NCBI RefSeq assembly: GCF_001552215.1
Contig: NZ_BCQT01000015.1
Location: forward strand, 235,805 to 299,804
Origin: Actinomadura macra NBRC 14102
GTDB lineage: Bacteria; Actinomycetota; Actinomycetes; Streptosporangiales; Streptosporangiaceae
Direction: 5' to 3'
Length of the DNA: 64,000 nt
A model generated the notes under the pieces. It did not search any database and was not told the origin of the DNA. It saw nothing but the letters and a program-made list of their open reading frames with translations. A program made the translations under genes and the position numbers. Position 1 is the first letter of the stretch; the number at the start of each line of letters is the position of its first letter. Of the stretch, positions 54,408 to 62,150 are shown piece after piece.

Positions 54408-55016
54408 TCAGGACCGAGGGTTGGCGTCGGCGTCCATCCGGGCCCACTCGGCCTCCCACAGCTCGTCGCGGTACCGGTCGCAGCGCCGCCGGACCAGCGC
54501 GTACGCCAGCAGCAGCGGCATCGACAGGCCGAGGACGGTCGCGGCGGCCGCGTAGGTGGCATCGGTCACGGTGCGGCTGTGCGGCCGCGGCCGGACGGTC
54601 GGCTCGGCCTTGCCGTTGACCCAGATCGTCCGCTGCGCACCGGCCTTGGCGTTCTTCCAGCTCGGAAGCGTCCCGGTGCGGGACTTGCCGTCCGCGCCGG
54701 GCCACGTGGCCTGGATGGTCTCGTGGATGTAGCGGTCACCGGACGAGCCGATACCGCCGGTCGAGGTCACGGTGGCCACGACCTGGTGGCGGCTCGTCCG
54801 CTCGGCCTGCTCGGCCCGCACGCCCGCGTCGTAGGACCAGGCCCCCGCCCAGGCGGCCAGCGGCGGGGCCGCGCCGAGCAGCAGCACAAGGAGACCGAGC
54901 GCGACAATACGCTGCACCCGGTCGACTCGCCGGCGCAGTTCACTGCGCTCGAACCCGAGCCGGCGCCGCAGCCGTGTGAACACCGTGCCCTCACGGCCGA
55001 TGCCGAACCTGCGCAT
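54408..55016 (-). CDS. Rv1733c-like membrane protein
   Basis: 202 residues with two membrane segments (VALGLLVLLLGAAPPLAAWAG, ~residue 40, and AAAATVLGLSMPLLLAYAL, ~165) flanking an extracytoplasmic strand-rich domain. This is the layout of the Rv1733c family of mycobacteria, a latency-associated antigen of unknown role. ATG 55016 follows GGAGGTG and begins with a charged cytoplasmic stretch; the in-frame ATG at 55061 is 15 codons longer and less likely. Confidence 0.78.
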   Translation of the reverse strand: MRRFGIGREGTVFTRLRRRLGFERSELRRRVDRVQRIVALGLLVLLLGAAPPLAAWAGAWSYDAGVRAEQAERTSRHQVVATVTSTGGIGSSGDRYIHETIQATWPGADGKSRTGTLPSWKNAKAGAQRTIWVNGKAEPTVRPRPHSRTVTDATYAAAATVLGLSMPLLLAYALVRRRCDRYRDELWEAEWARMDADANPRS

Positions 55017-55215
55017 CCGTTTCACCTCCCCGGGGAGTGCCCTCCCGGTAAGAGGCTTCATTAGCCTACTTTTTCCAGGATATTCCCGAGTTCGTTGATC
55101 GGCACATAGTCCCTGGCCAAAACCTTTCCCCGATCAGGCCCGGTATAGCGAGGACATGACCGAAAACGGCCGCCACGTGGGCCTACCCACCGTTCAGGGC
55201 CACAGACGCCCATGC

Positions 55216-56739
55216 TCAGCCGGCCGACACCAGGCTCTCCTCCGACGCCGCGGGCGGTTCGGCGCCGTCCCGCCGCGCTCCCACGGCCATCGCGAGCACC
55301 GCGCCGACCAGGCACATCGCCGCGGTGATCCAGAAGATCTCCTGATACTCGGTGCGCAACGCCTCCCGGACGGCGGCGTCGTAGACCTTGAGCCGCCGTC
55401 CGAACTCCGCGTCGGAGATCCCGAACGGCAGCGGTGGCCGCAGATCCGCCGTCAGCATGTGGAACCGGTGAAAACCCCACGCCGAGAGGGCCGAAATCCC
55501 CAGCAGCATCCCCATCATCCGCGCCACCACCACCGACGCCGAGGCGACGCCGTGCCGCGCGGCCGGGACGAATCCCAGCACCGCCGACGACACCGGCGCG
55601 ATCACCAGGCCGAGCCCGAGGCCCGTCACCACCAGATCGACGTCCATCCGCGGCAGCGGCCCGTAGGACGCGCCTGCCAGGTCGGCCGGCCACCCGGCGA
55701 TCAGCAGGTATCCCACCGCCGCGATCGCCATCCCCGCCGCCATCGGCCACCGCTCCCCGACCCGCCGCGCGACCAGGCCGCCGGCCACGGCCGCGACCGG
55801 CAGAGCCACGAGGAACCGGGTCAGGACCAGCGCGCCGTCGAGCGAGTCCTTGCCCAAGAGCGTCTTCGCCACCAGCACCACGTCGACCAGCGTTACCATC
55901 AGCGCCGCTCCCGACAGCAGGCTCACTCCCAGGGTCGCCAGCAGCGGTCCACGCCGGACACCGGCCAGGTCCAGCAGCCGCGTCCGCGCCCGGACCTCCC
56001 AGACCACGAACATGATCAACGCCAGCGCGCCCGCGCCCACCAGCGGCGGGCCCCACGGCGGCAGCGCGGACTCCGCCGGTTCCGGGTTGTACACGCCCAC
56101 GACGAGGAGGCTCAGGCCGAGCGCCAGCAGCAGCCCACCGATCAGGTCCACGCCCGGCCGGGGGCCCTGCCCGCGTCCGCCCGGGACCGCGTACTGGACC
56201 GCGGCCATCGCCGCAGCGACCAGCGGGACGTTGAGCCAGAAGATCGCCCGCCAGTCCAGCGCAGCGGCGATGCCCGCCCCGTACAGCGGGCCGAGGACGC
56301 TGCCCAACTCCTGCGCCGCCCCCACCGCGCCCAGCACCACGGGACGCTGCCGCTCCTCCCATAGGTCCCCGGCCAGCGCCATCGTCACCGGCAGCAGCGC
56401 GCCGCCCGCGATCCCCTGCACGACACGTCCCGCCGTCAGGACGGGGACAACGTGCGCCAGCGCCGTGACGACCGACCCCACGCCGAAGAAGAACAGGCAC
56501 GCCTGGAGCACCGGACGGCGCCCGAACCGGTCGGACAACTGCCCGAGCAGCGGCATCGCCGCCACGTAGCCCAGCAAGAAGCCGCTCAGGATCGGTGTCA
56601 GCCGCTCCAGCCGGTTGACCGGGATGCCCAGATCCTTGATCACCGGCACCAGGATCGTCGTCACGACATAGGCGTCCAGCGCCGCGAGCAGCACCACCGC
56701 CCCGCCGGCCCCGATCGCGACGCGGCGCCGCCCGCTCAC
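55216..56739 (-). CDS. P55-like MFS efflux transporter
   Basis: 507 residues with ~fourteen helices. Marks are VVLLAALDAYVVTTILVPVI (residues ~14-33), GQLSDRFGRRPVLQACLFFF, and a long periplasmic loop near residue 400 (RMMGMLLGISALSAWGFHRF). The gene is the second of a pair with an LprG-like lipoprotein; the two overlap by four bases. In Mycobacterium the lprG-Rv1410c (P55) pair exports triacylglycerol and helps place lipoarabinomannan, so a lipid-export role is likely here too. Bases 55062-55215 after it hold no gene. Confidence 0.88.
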   Translation of the reverse strand: MSGRRRVAIGAGGAVVLLAALDAYVVTTILVPVIKDLGIPVNRLERLTPILSGFLLGYVAAMPLLGQLSDRFGRRPVLQACLFFFGVGSVVTALAHVVPVLTAGRVVQGIAGGALLPVTMALAGDLWEERQRPVVLGAVGAAQELGSVLGPLYGAGIAAALDWRAIFWLNVPLVAAAMAAVQYAVPGGRGQGPRPGVDLIGGLLLALGLSLLVVGVYNPEPAESALPPWGPPLVGAGALALIMFVVWEVRARTRLLDLAGVRRGPLLATLGVSLLSGAALMVTLVDVVLVAKTLLGKDSLDGALVLTRFLVALPVAAVAGGLVARRVGERWPMAAGMAIAAVGYLLIAGWPADLAGASYGPLPRMDVDLVVTGLGLGLVIAPVSSAVLGFVPAARHGVASASVVVARMMGMLLGISALSAWGFHRFHMLTADLRPPLPFGISDAEFGRRLKVYDAAVREALRTEYQEIFWITAAMCLVGAVLAMAVGARRDGAEPPAASEESLVSAG

Positions 56740-57419
56740 CGCGGGGCGCTGATCTTGTAGGGGACGTCGAACTCGGTGAACGTGATCAGCACCGTGTCCT
56801 TACCGCCGGGAAACGTTCCGCGCACCTTCACGAGCCTGCCGTCCGACTTGCGCACCCACACCTTGCCGTCGACGTCGGTGGTGACTCCCGGGATCAAGCC
56901 CGCGACGCGGTCCTTCGGCAGCTTCGCCGCCACCCGGTACGCCTCGGCGCCGGCCACTTTCTCGACGGCCTCCGGCTTCGGTGCCTGAAGCGAGCCGAGC
57001 AGCTTCGCGATGCCCCGCTCCGGGTCCAGCACCGCCGACGGGTCGTACTTCAACGCCGCCAGCGCCCGCGGCACCTTCTGCCAGCCGCCCGTCCCCGCGT
57101 CGAGGTACACGCTGCTCCCGGACGCGACGACCTTCATCTCCACGTCCATCCCGGACTGCTCCATCGTCAACGTCCCCTGCGCGTCTCCGTTGCGCAGCAG
57201 TTTCATGTCGCCGCCCCGCACGGAGATCGGCGGCTTGCCCTCCGACTCCATCGTGAGCCCGACGCTCTTCACGGTCGCCATCGCCGCGGATGCCCGACGC
57301 AGCGTCCCCGCCGCGTCGAAGTCGGCCTTGGCCGGCTTGTCGGCCCCGCCCCCGTCGCAGGCGGTGACCACCACCAGCGCGAGCAGCACCTGGGCGAGGG
57401 TGAGGATGCGTCGTGACAT
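56736..57419 (-). CDS. LprG/LppX-like lipoprotein
   Basis: 227 residues. The signal ends with the lipobox VVTACDG (Cys ~21). The mature part fits the LppX_LprAFG fold (PF07161), a lipid-binding half-barrel: SVGLTMESEGKPPISVRGGDMK, VSGSSVYLDAGTGGWQKVP-like strands and GLIPGVTTDVDGKVWV. LprG carries acylated lipids from the membrane to the outer envelope. It is the first gene of an operon with a P55-type MFS transporter, overlapping by ATGA. ATG 57419 has no strong ribosome site. Confidence 0.88.
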   Translation of the reverse strand: MSRRILTLAQVLLALVVVTACDGGGADKPAKADFDAAGTLRRASAAMATVKSVGLTMESEGKPPISVRGGDMKLLRNGDAQGTLTMEQSGMDVEMKVVASGSSVYLDAGTGGWQKVPRALAALKYDPSAVLDPERGIAKLLGSLQAPKPEAVEKVAGAEAYRVAAKLPKDRVAGLIPGVTTDVDGKVWVRKSDGRLVKVRGTFPGGKDTVLITFTEFDVPYKISAPR

Positions 57420-57607
57420 ACGCCGGACCCTACCGACGAGTCATCTCACCCGTCACTCGGCAGGAAGTCTGATCCGTCTCGTCCTCCAGGGTGATTTCCT
57501 CTAGCCGAAGCGGTTCCCCTTTCACAGTGGCCCCTGTGAACGGCCCGCCGCTAAGATGACACACGGCACGCCCCCGGCCGCCGACGGTAGCCCCCGGGGA
57601 GGGCCTC

Positions 57608-57684
57608 GGGGCGGTAGCTCAGCTGGTCAGAGCAGGAGACTCATAATCTTCGGGTCGCGGGTTCGAGTCCCGCCCGCCCCACCA
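57608..57684 (+). tRNA. tRNA-Met (anticodon CAT), probable integration site
   Basis: Acceptor GGGGCGG/CCGCCCC, D-arm with AGCTCAGCTGGTCAGAGC, anticodon stem GGAGA/TCTTC enclosing CTCATAA (anticodon CAT), T-arm GCGGGTTCGAGTCCCGC and an encoded CCA. A tRNA-Ile with lysidine-modified CAT cannot be excluded. The serine-recombinase reading frame overlaps the last 44 bases on the other strand. Confidence 0.93.
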
Positions 57685-59389
57685 CGGCCGCCCTACTCCA
57701 ACCGCCGTCCGAAGAGACAGGTTGTAGCAGATCGACCAAGGTTTCATGATCAACAAGGCCGACATCCTCCAGGATGTCGGCCTTGTTGATTGTGGGGGCT
57801 GTGGTGGTGCGGCCTTGGCGTTCAATCTCGTACAGCTCGAACAACGCGTCAAAAGGTTCGTTGAACTCGTGGCCGGTGACCTTGCGGCCATCGACATAGA
57901 GTTTGGAGAAGAACGCCTTGTTGAGGATGGTACGGACGGATTCGCTGGACTCGGCGTAGATCTCGTGGGGACGCTCCAGCAGGGTGAGGCCGCACTGGAT
58001 GAATGCTTCACCGGTGGCGAGCTTGCGGTCAGCGTGGGCAAGGGTGCGCCGAATCTGCTGACGCTCGTCACGAAGGTTGTCGATCTTGCTCCGGAGCTTG
58101 GCCTTGGGCCAGCCTTCTTCGGCTGCCAGGTCCAGGTAGTAGTCCTCTTTCTTGTCTATGGCCAACAAACGGCGTTCCAGGCGTTCACGAGTGTCCGGTG
58201 GGAGACTGGAGTCAGTTGCTACCGCAGCAGCGACGGCTTCACGGACGACTACCAGCGCTTCGGGAGAGAGCCAGGTGACACGAGCGTAGTGCTGTTCTAC
58301 CGCTTCCTCGACTGCTTCGATGGGGATGTACGGCTGGTCGCACTGGCCGTCCTGGCGACCCCGACACAGCCAGTAAAAATACTCACCGCCGTTGCCGACG
58401 GCTCGTTGGATGATGTACCGCCGCTGGCAGCGCCCGCAGAAGATCGCTCCTTTGAGGTAGTGGTGGTGCTTGCGGGTGCGAGTGCCTTCTCCAGCGTGGG
58501 CATCTAGTACGCGCTGCACCCTGTCAAAAGTGTCCTGGCCTACAAGCGGCTCGTGGCGACCGGGGTACCAGATTCCATCGTAGAGAATTTCACCCCGGTA
58601 GTAGCGGTTGCGAAAGGCGTAAATGAGCCCGTTTTTGGAGATGGGACGGGCTGGCCACTTGGCAGTGGCTGCCAGGCGAAGCCCGGCATCTTCCAGCTTC
58701 TCTTCGATGTCCTCAACGGTGTAGCGCCCGGTGGCGAACCAGTCGAAGGCCTGCCGCATGAGCGGGGAACGTTCTGGGTCGAAATCTACTGTGCGAATTT
58801 CCCTGCCGTCGATACGCTTACGAATATTGAGGTATCCGACAGGGGCGGGACCAAGCGTTCCGCCATTGCGGGCCTTGTTCGCCATCTTCACTTTGATGTC
58901 TTCGCCGTTTCGCCTGGCTTCCATTTCGTTGATAAGGCCGATGACGGCCTGCATGGAGTCACCGAGGTACCCCTCTGCAAAGTCTTCTTTGGTAGAGAGG
59001 AGCGTGACACCCATGCCCGTGAGCTGGGCTTTGGTGTTGAGCTGGTCCCGTAGGTTGCGGAAGGCGCGGGACATCATGTAGACGATGACGTACTGCACTT
59101 CCGGGTGCTCCGCCAAGTAGGCGAGCATCTCTCGGAAAACCGGCCGCTTCTCGATGGTCTGCGCCGAGTTGCCAGGCTCGACAAACTCTCGAATATTGTC
59201 CAGCCCCAGGGCCCGCTCCTTGGCGACGGCCGCTTTGCGCTGCGCGTCGATGGAGTTGCCATCCTGCACCACGTCAGCGTCGGTATCCATCTGACGCTGC
59301 GAACTCACGCGCAGATAGCGAACGGAGCATTTTGCAAGTCCCGTGTGTTCGGCTACCGCCTGCGTCAGCTTCTTTTGTGTCATTTTCAT
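57641..59389 (-). CDS. large serine recombinase (integrase)
   Basis: 582 residues. The resolvase domain starts at VRYLRVSSQRQ with catalytic Ser 29, then the central Recombinase domain (GPAPVGYLNIRKRIDG, residues ~165-290), a zinc ribbon (CGRCQRRYIIQRAVGN... CRGRQDGQC) and a coiled-coil C-terminal part (~380-520). Family members integrate phages and conjugative elements without a directionality factor being needed for integration. The reading frame continues past the hairpin at 57749 into the tRNA gene on the opposite strand and stops at its anticodon. GAAAGGA precedes ATG 59389. Confidence 0.93.
   Translation of the reverse strand: MKMTQKKLTQAVAEHTGLAKCSVRYLRVSSQRQMDTDADVVQDGNSIDAQRKAAVAKERALGLDNIREFVEPGNSAQTIEKRPVFREMLAYLAEHPEVQYVIVYMMSRAFRNLRDQLNTKAQLTGMGVTLLSTKEDFAEGYLGDSMQAVIGLINEMEARRNGEDIKVKMANKARNGGTLGPAPVGYLNIRKRIDGREIRTVDFDPERSPLMRQAFDWFATGRYTVEDIEEKLEDAGLRLAATAKWPARPISKNGLIYAFRNRYYRGEILYDGIWYPGRHEPLVGQDTFDRVQRVLDAHAGEGTRTRKHHHYLKGAIFCGRCQRRYIIQRAVGNGGEYFYWLCRGRQDGQCDQPYIPIEAVEEAVEQHYARVTWLSPEALVVVREAVAAAVATDSSLPPDTRERLERRLLAIDKKEDYYLDLAAEEGWPKAKLRSKIDNLRDERQQIRRTLAHADRKLATGEAFIQCGLTLLERPHEIYAESSESVRTILNKAFFSKLYVDGRKVTGHEFNEPFDALFELYEIERQGRTTTAPTINKADILEDVGLVDHETLVDLLQPVSSDGGWSRAAVVGRAGLEPATRRL
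57749..57790. repeat. perfect 20-bp inverted repeat near the end of the integrase gene
   Basis: ATCAACAAGGCCGACATCCT, two bases, AGGATGTCGGCCTTGTTGAT: 20-bp arms without a mismatch, between the tRNA (ends 57684) and the bulk of the integrase. The repeat lies within the open integrase frame. It could be a terminator for the integrase or tRNA transcripts, or part of the attachment site. Confidence 0.9.
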
Positions 59390-59476
59390 TTCCTTTCGTT
59401 CGGGTATTGATTATTTCACATTCCTTTCGGGAATGTAGGAGATTTTGCAACAATTAATGTTGCGTTATTTGCGGCA
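59390..59476. promoter_or_regulatory. AT-rich divergence/leader region of the integrase
   Basis: Two inverted repeats occur just before the integrase start: ACATTCC/GGAATGT (59418-59436, five-base loop) and GCAACA-ATTAA-TGTTGC (59447-59463). The composition is far more AT-rich than the chromosome. They may be operators or recombination-site arms. Confidence 0.55.
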
Positions 59477-59484
59477 GATACGAG

Positions 59485-59676
59485 CTAAGAATATTCCTCT
59501 GAATTAGGGATGTGTATTGCCTCCTGATCGGCATCCTCTTCATGCGTGGGTGCCTGGGCGGCTGCTCGTTCTGCCTCCAACTCGCGGGCATATTGAAGGA
59601 CTGCTTGGACGAGCATCCCCACATCTATGTCCTTGCGTTGCATGCCTCGTATCCGTATACGCCATACCTGATTCAT
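59485..59676 (-). CDS. small acidic hypothetical protein of the element
   Basis: 63 residues: MNQVWRIRIRGMQRKDIDVG, a helix (MLVQAVLQYARELEAERAA) and an acidic tail (EEDADQEAIHIPNSEEYS). The helix plus length resembles small regulatory proteins that precede integrase genes in elements, but no family is recognised. AGGAGG (read at 59695-59690 on the minus strand) lies before a three-codon ATG-AAG-GTA frame that overlaps this start, so translation may be coupled. Confidence 0.6.
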   Translation of the reverse strand: MNQVWRIRIRGMQRKDIDVGMLVQAVLQYARELEAERAAAQAPTHEEDADQEAIHIPNSEEYS

Positions 59677-59777
59677 ACCTTCATGTGTCCTCCTGCTTAC
59701 TAGTTGAGTGAGTGACCTCGGGCAGCCCTTAGGCTGCCCGAGGCCGACCGAGATCTACGGCGTTTGGCCGCTACGAC

Positions 59778-60077
59778 CTACGCCTTCTTGCGCGTCCCGC
59801 TGCTGCCCTCGCCAGCATCGTCGTGCCCCAGCAGCGCCTGAATCGCGCCGTGCCTGGCCGCCGCTTCGCGCTCGATCTCCGCCAGCGCCTCAGCCGCTCG
59901 CTTCTGGAAATCGGGTGCGGCTTGCTTGGTTTCGACGTACAGTTCGACCGCCTTAATCACGGCGTCGGCCAAGCTGAGGTCGTCGAGCTGGGCGACCAGC
60001 GAGAACTGGTTGTGCAAGCTGTTGGTCAGCTTGACCCCCAGTGTCTTGACGCCGCCGCTGTTCTTCGGTTCCGCCAT
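59778..60077 (-). CDS. plasmid-type DNA-binding-like protein (ribbon-helix-helix suspected)
   Basis: 99 residues. KTLGVKLTNSLHNQFSLVAQL followed by SLADAVIKAVELYVETK has the strand-helix-helix shape of RHH proteins that control plasmid or element maintenance; the rest (DFQKRAAEALAEIEREAAARHGAIQALL) is helical and charged. GAGGAGG on the minus strand (around 60,087) fixes ATG 60077. It sits downstream of the methyltransferase gene within the element; the roles of partition or transfer control are inference. Confidence 0.65.
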   Translation of the reverse strand: MAEPKNSGGVKTLGVKLTNSLHNQFSLVAQLDDLSLADAVIKAVELYVETKQAAPDFQKRAAEALAEIEREAAARHGAIQALLGHDDAGEGSSGTRKKA

Positions 60078-60176
60078 AGCGGAAACCTCCTCGGTGCAAA
60101 TGCGACTGTCCATCCCTCGTGGTGTGAGAAATGACTTGGGAACAGCCGCAGCACACCGGCGAGGCCGGAGCAACGC

Positions 60177-61214
60177 TCACGGCGTCGCCCCTTCCTGCGT
60201 CGCCCGCCAGTCAGCCAGCCGCGTGCTGGCAAGTGCGGCGTACTCTGGGTTCAGCTCGACGCCCAACCAATCCCGCTGGTGCTTCTCGGCGACAAGTGCC
60301 GTGGTACCTGCGCCAAAGAACGGGTCGAGCACCAGCCCGAGTTGCCAGCCTGCCCCGCAGGCACAGGCAGCTTGGAGTGGCCCGATCGCCAGAAGCCGGC
60401 CGCTAAGTCGTTTCTGCGAGGGGAGCCAGGGCAGTCCGCAGGCCGTGCACACCCGCTCCGGACAGGTGGCGAGTAGCGGCCGCTCGATGAGTCGAGGCGG
60501 AAACACCGCGAAGTGGTCGCCGTGGAAGCTAGCCGTACCCATCTGCCACACGTCGCCTGGATTTTTGCCGAGCGGATGGCCAACGACACCGCTATCGCTC
60601 ATGGCGGCAAGGCCGGTGTTCAGGTTTGGTGGGCGGTCGGTTCTCGTCGGCAGGGCGCCAGCTGGCGGGTACACCCGTGACTTCTTGGGACTGTGACCGT
60701 GCGTATGGCCGCTGCTGTGCGGCACCCGTATGGCATTTAGGTCGAAGAAATATGTTGGCGACTTCGTGAAGAAGTACACGAACTCGTGCGTTGCCGACAG
60801 TCGGTCTGTCACGTTGCTCGGCATGGGGTTGGTCTTGGCCCAGATCACCTTGTTGCGGAGCAGCCAGCCGCCGCGCGTCATGCTGAGCGCTATGCGTTCC
60901 GGCCCCATGAGCAGGCTCTTTTTGGGGGCACCTTCCCGCAGGTGGTGGGCGTAGCTGTCACCGAGGTTTAGCCAGAATGCACCGGTTGGCTTGAGGACGC
61001 GGCGAACTTCCGAGGTCACCCTGAGCACACTTTGTACCCAGCCGTCCACGTCGGTCTCAAGGCCGAGTTGGCCAGCGTGGCCATAGTCGCGGAGGGCGAA
61101 GTATGGCGGGCTGGTAATCACGCAGTCCACGCTGGCGCTTGGCAGTTCCGAGAGACGGGTTACGGCGTCGCCGATCAGGATTTCGTTGCGCGGTAGTCCG
61201 CGCTGGGTGGTCAC
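60177..61214 (-). CDS. site-specific DNA methyltransferase (TSPPY type)
   Basis: 345 residues. SVDCVITSPPYFALRDYG gives catalytic motif IV (TSPPY, typical of N4-cytosine or beta-class N6-adenine enzymes) and LVLDPFFGAGTTALVAEKHQRDW the SAM-binding motif I, in the order IV...I. A Cys-rich insertion (CPERVCTACGLPWLP, and CACGAGW) may bind zinc. No restriction endonuclease gene is visible, so it could be an orphan or anti-restriction enzyme protecting the element during transfer. GAGGAGG precedes GTG 61214, which overlaps the upstream stop by four bases. Confidence 0.9.
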   Translation of the reverse strand: MTTQRGLPRNEILIGDAVTRLSELPSASVDCVITSPPYFALRDYGHAGQLGLETDVDGWVQSVLRVTSEVRRVLKPTGAFWLNLGDSYAHHLREGAPKKSLLMGPERIALSMTRGGWLLRNKVIWAKTNPMPSNVTDRLSATHEFVYFFTKSPTYFFDLNAIRVPHSSGHTHGHSPKKSRVYPPAGALPTRTDRPPNLNTGLAAMSDSGVVGHPLGKNPGDVWQMGTASFHGDHFAVFPPRLIERPLLATCPERVCTACGLPWLPSQKRLSGRLLAIGPLQAACACGAGWQLGLVLDPFFGAGTTALVAEKHQRDWLGVELNPEYAALASTRLADWRATQEGATP

Positions 61215-62026
61215 GCCTCCTCTCCGGTCGGTGCCGCCAGGAGGGCGGCACCGTCCCCGTGCAGGGCGACGAGAAATAGTTTGTGAGATTCGTGTGTCAT
61301 TTGGGTTATCACCTCCGTTAGTTTTTTCTTGCGGGTATCGTCTGGCACCAGCCACAGGACCAGCGGGAAGACGCCGGTTGCCTGTTGCTCGATGCCGCTG
61401 CGCCAGTAGTCCACGAACGCCTGGAGTTTGCGCGTCAACGTCGGCGCACGCTCGGTGCCCATGTCCATCTCGATAAAGGCGCTGCGCTCGATGTCACCGA
61501 TGCCGAGCCGCGTATAGGCATCCGGCTTGAGGATGGCGGGCGCGCCGTGCGGTCCGGTGAACCACCGCCAGGCGGCCGGTTCGCCGTCGAAGCTGAGCAG
61601 GTCGGCAACTCCGTCGCGGGTGCGCTCCACCAGTTGGGCGAACAATTCGGCCACGGTCAGCACGTGATCTTGAAAGGCTGGCTTGGTCGTCCACACCGTG
61701 CGCCGGCGGGCACCGTAGATGCCGTCAACGTCGAGGACGGCGCAGCCCAGGCCACTCAGGCCGATGACCTGGCCGCTACTTCCAGCCCGCACACCCCCGA
61801 TGCTGCGCGCCATCCGCGCCACCAGGCCCAACTCGCTCAGGCGCTGCACACAGGCGCGGGCACGGCGGGCGCTGGTGTGCGGCGAATTTTCCGCAAAGTG
61901 CAGCCGCTCGATCTGGGATGTCTTCAGGAGCCGAAGTCGATACAGGTCACGCAGTACGGCAAGATCTCGGTCACTGAGTCGGCAGCGCAGCCGGGCGGCC
62001 CGCGCGCCGGAGGGTCGGTCAGTCAT
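61211..62026 (-). CDS. replication-relaxation family protein
   Basis: 271 residues. A winged-helix-like N-terminal part (LSDRDLAVLRDLYRLRLLKTSQIERLHF) and a conserved middle (FLDMDMGTERAPTLTRKLQAFVDYW-like strand, the FIEMDMGTE motif) match the PF13814 replication-relaxation group found on mobilisable plasmids and ICEs. The role is unproven; association with conjugation genes suggests relaxosome or replication control. AGGAAG precedes ATG 62026; the longer frame to 62209 overlaps the coupling-protein gene and is less likely. Bases 62027-62150 are an intergenic gap. Confidence 0.83.
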   Translation of the reverse strand: MTDRPSGARAARLRCRLSDRDLAVLRDLYRLRLLKTSQIERLHFAENSPHTSARRARACVQRLSELGLVARMARSIGGVRAGSSGQVIGLSGLGCAVLDVDGIYGARRRTVWTTKPAFQDHVLTVAELFAQLVERTRDGVADLLSFDGEPAAWRWFTGPHGAPAILKPDAYTRLGIGDIERSAFIEMDMGTERAPTLTRKLQAFVDYWRSGIEQQATGVFPLVLWLVPDDTRKKKLTEVITQMTHESHKLFLVALHGDGAALLAAPTGEEA

Positions 62027-62150
62027 ACAGAACTTCCTGACGGGCAGACCGTCACTGCGAGTTGGCGGCCGTTCGGCGTAGTCAGGGCATATGCCAGCTC
62101 CACGCCATGGGCAGGCCGACCGGCAGGGGTGCGCCGAGAACAGGTCGGCA

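Noticed and set aside
57619..58071. Frame ending with the peptide GGRDSNPRPEDYESPALTS
   Set aside because: This peptide is a familiar artefact from translating the antisense strand of tRNA-Met genes. The integrase frame beside it is the real gene.
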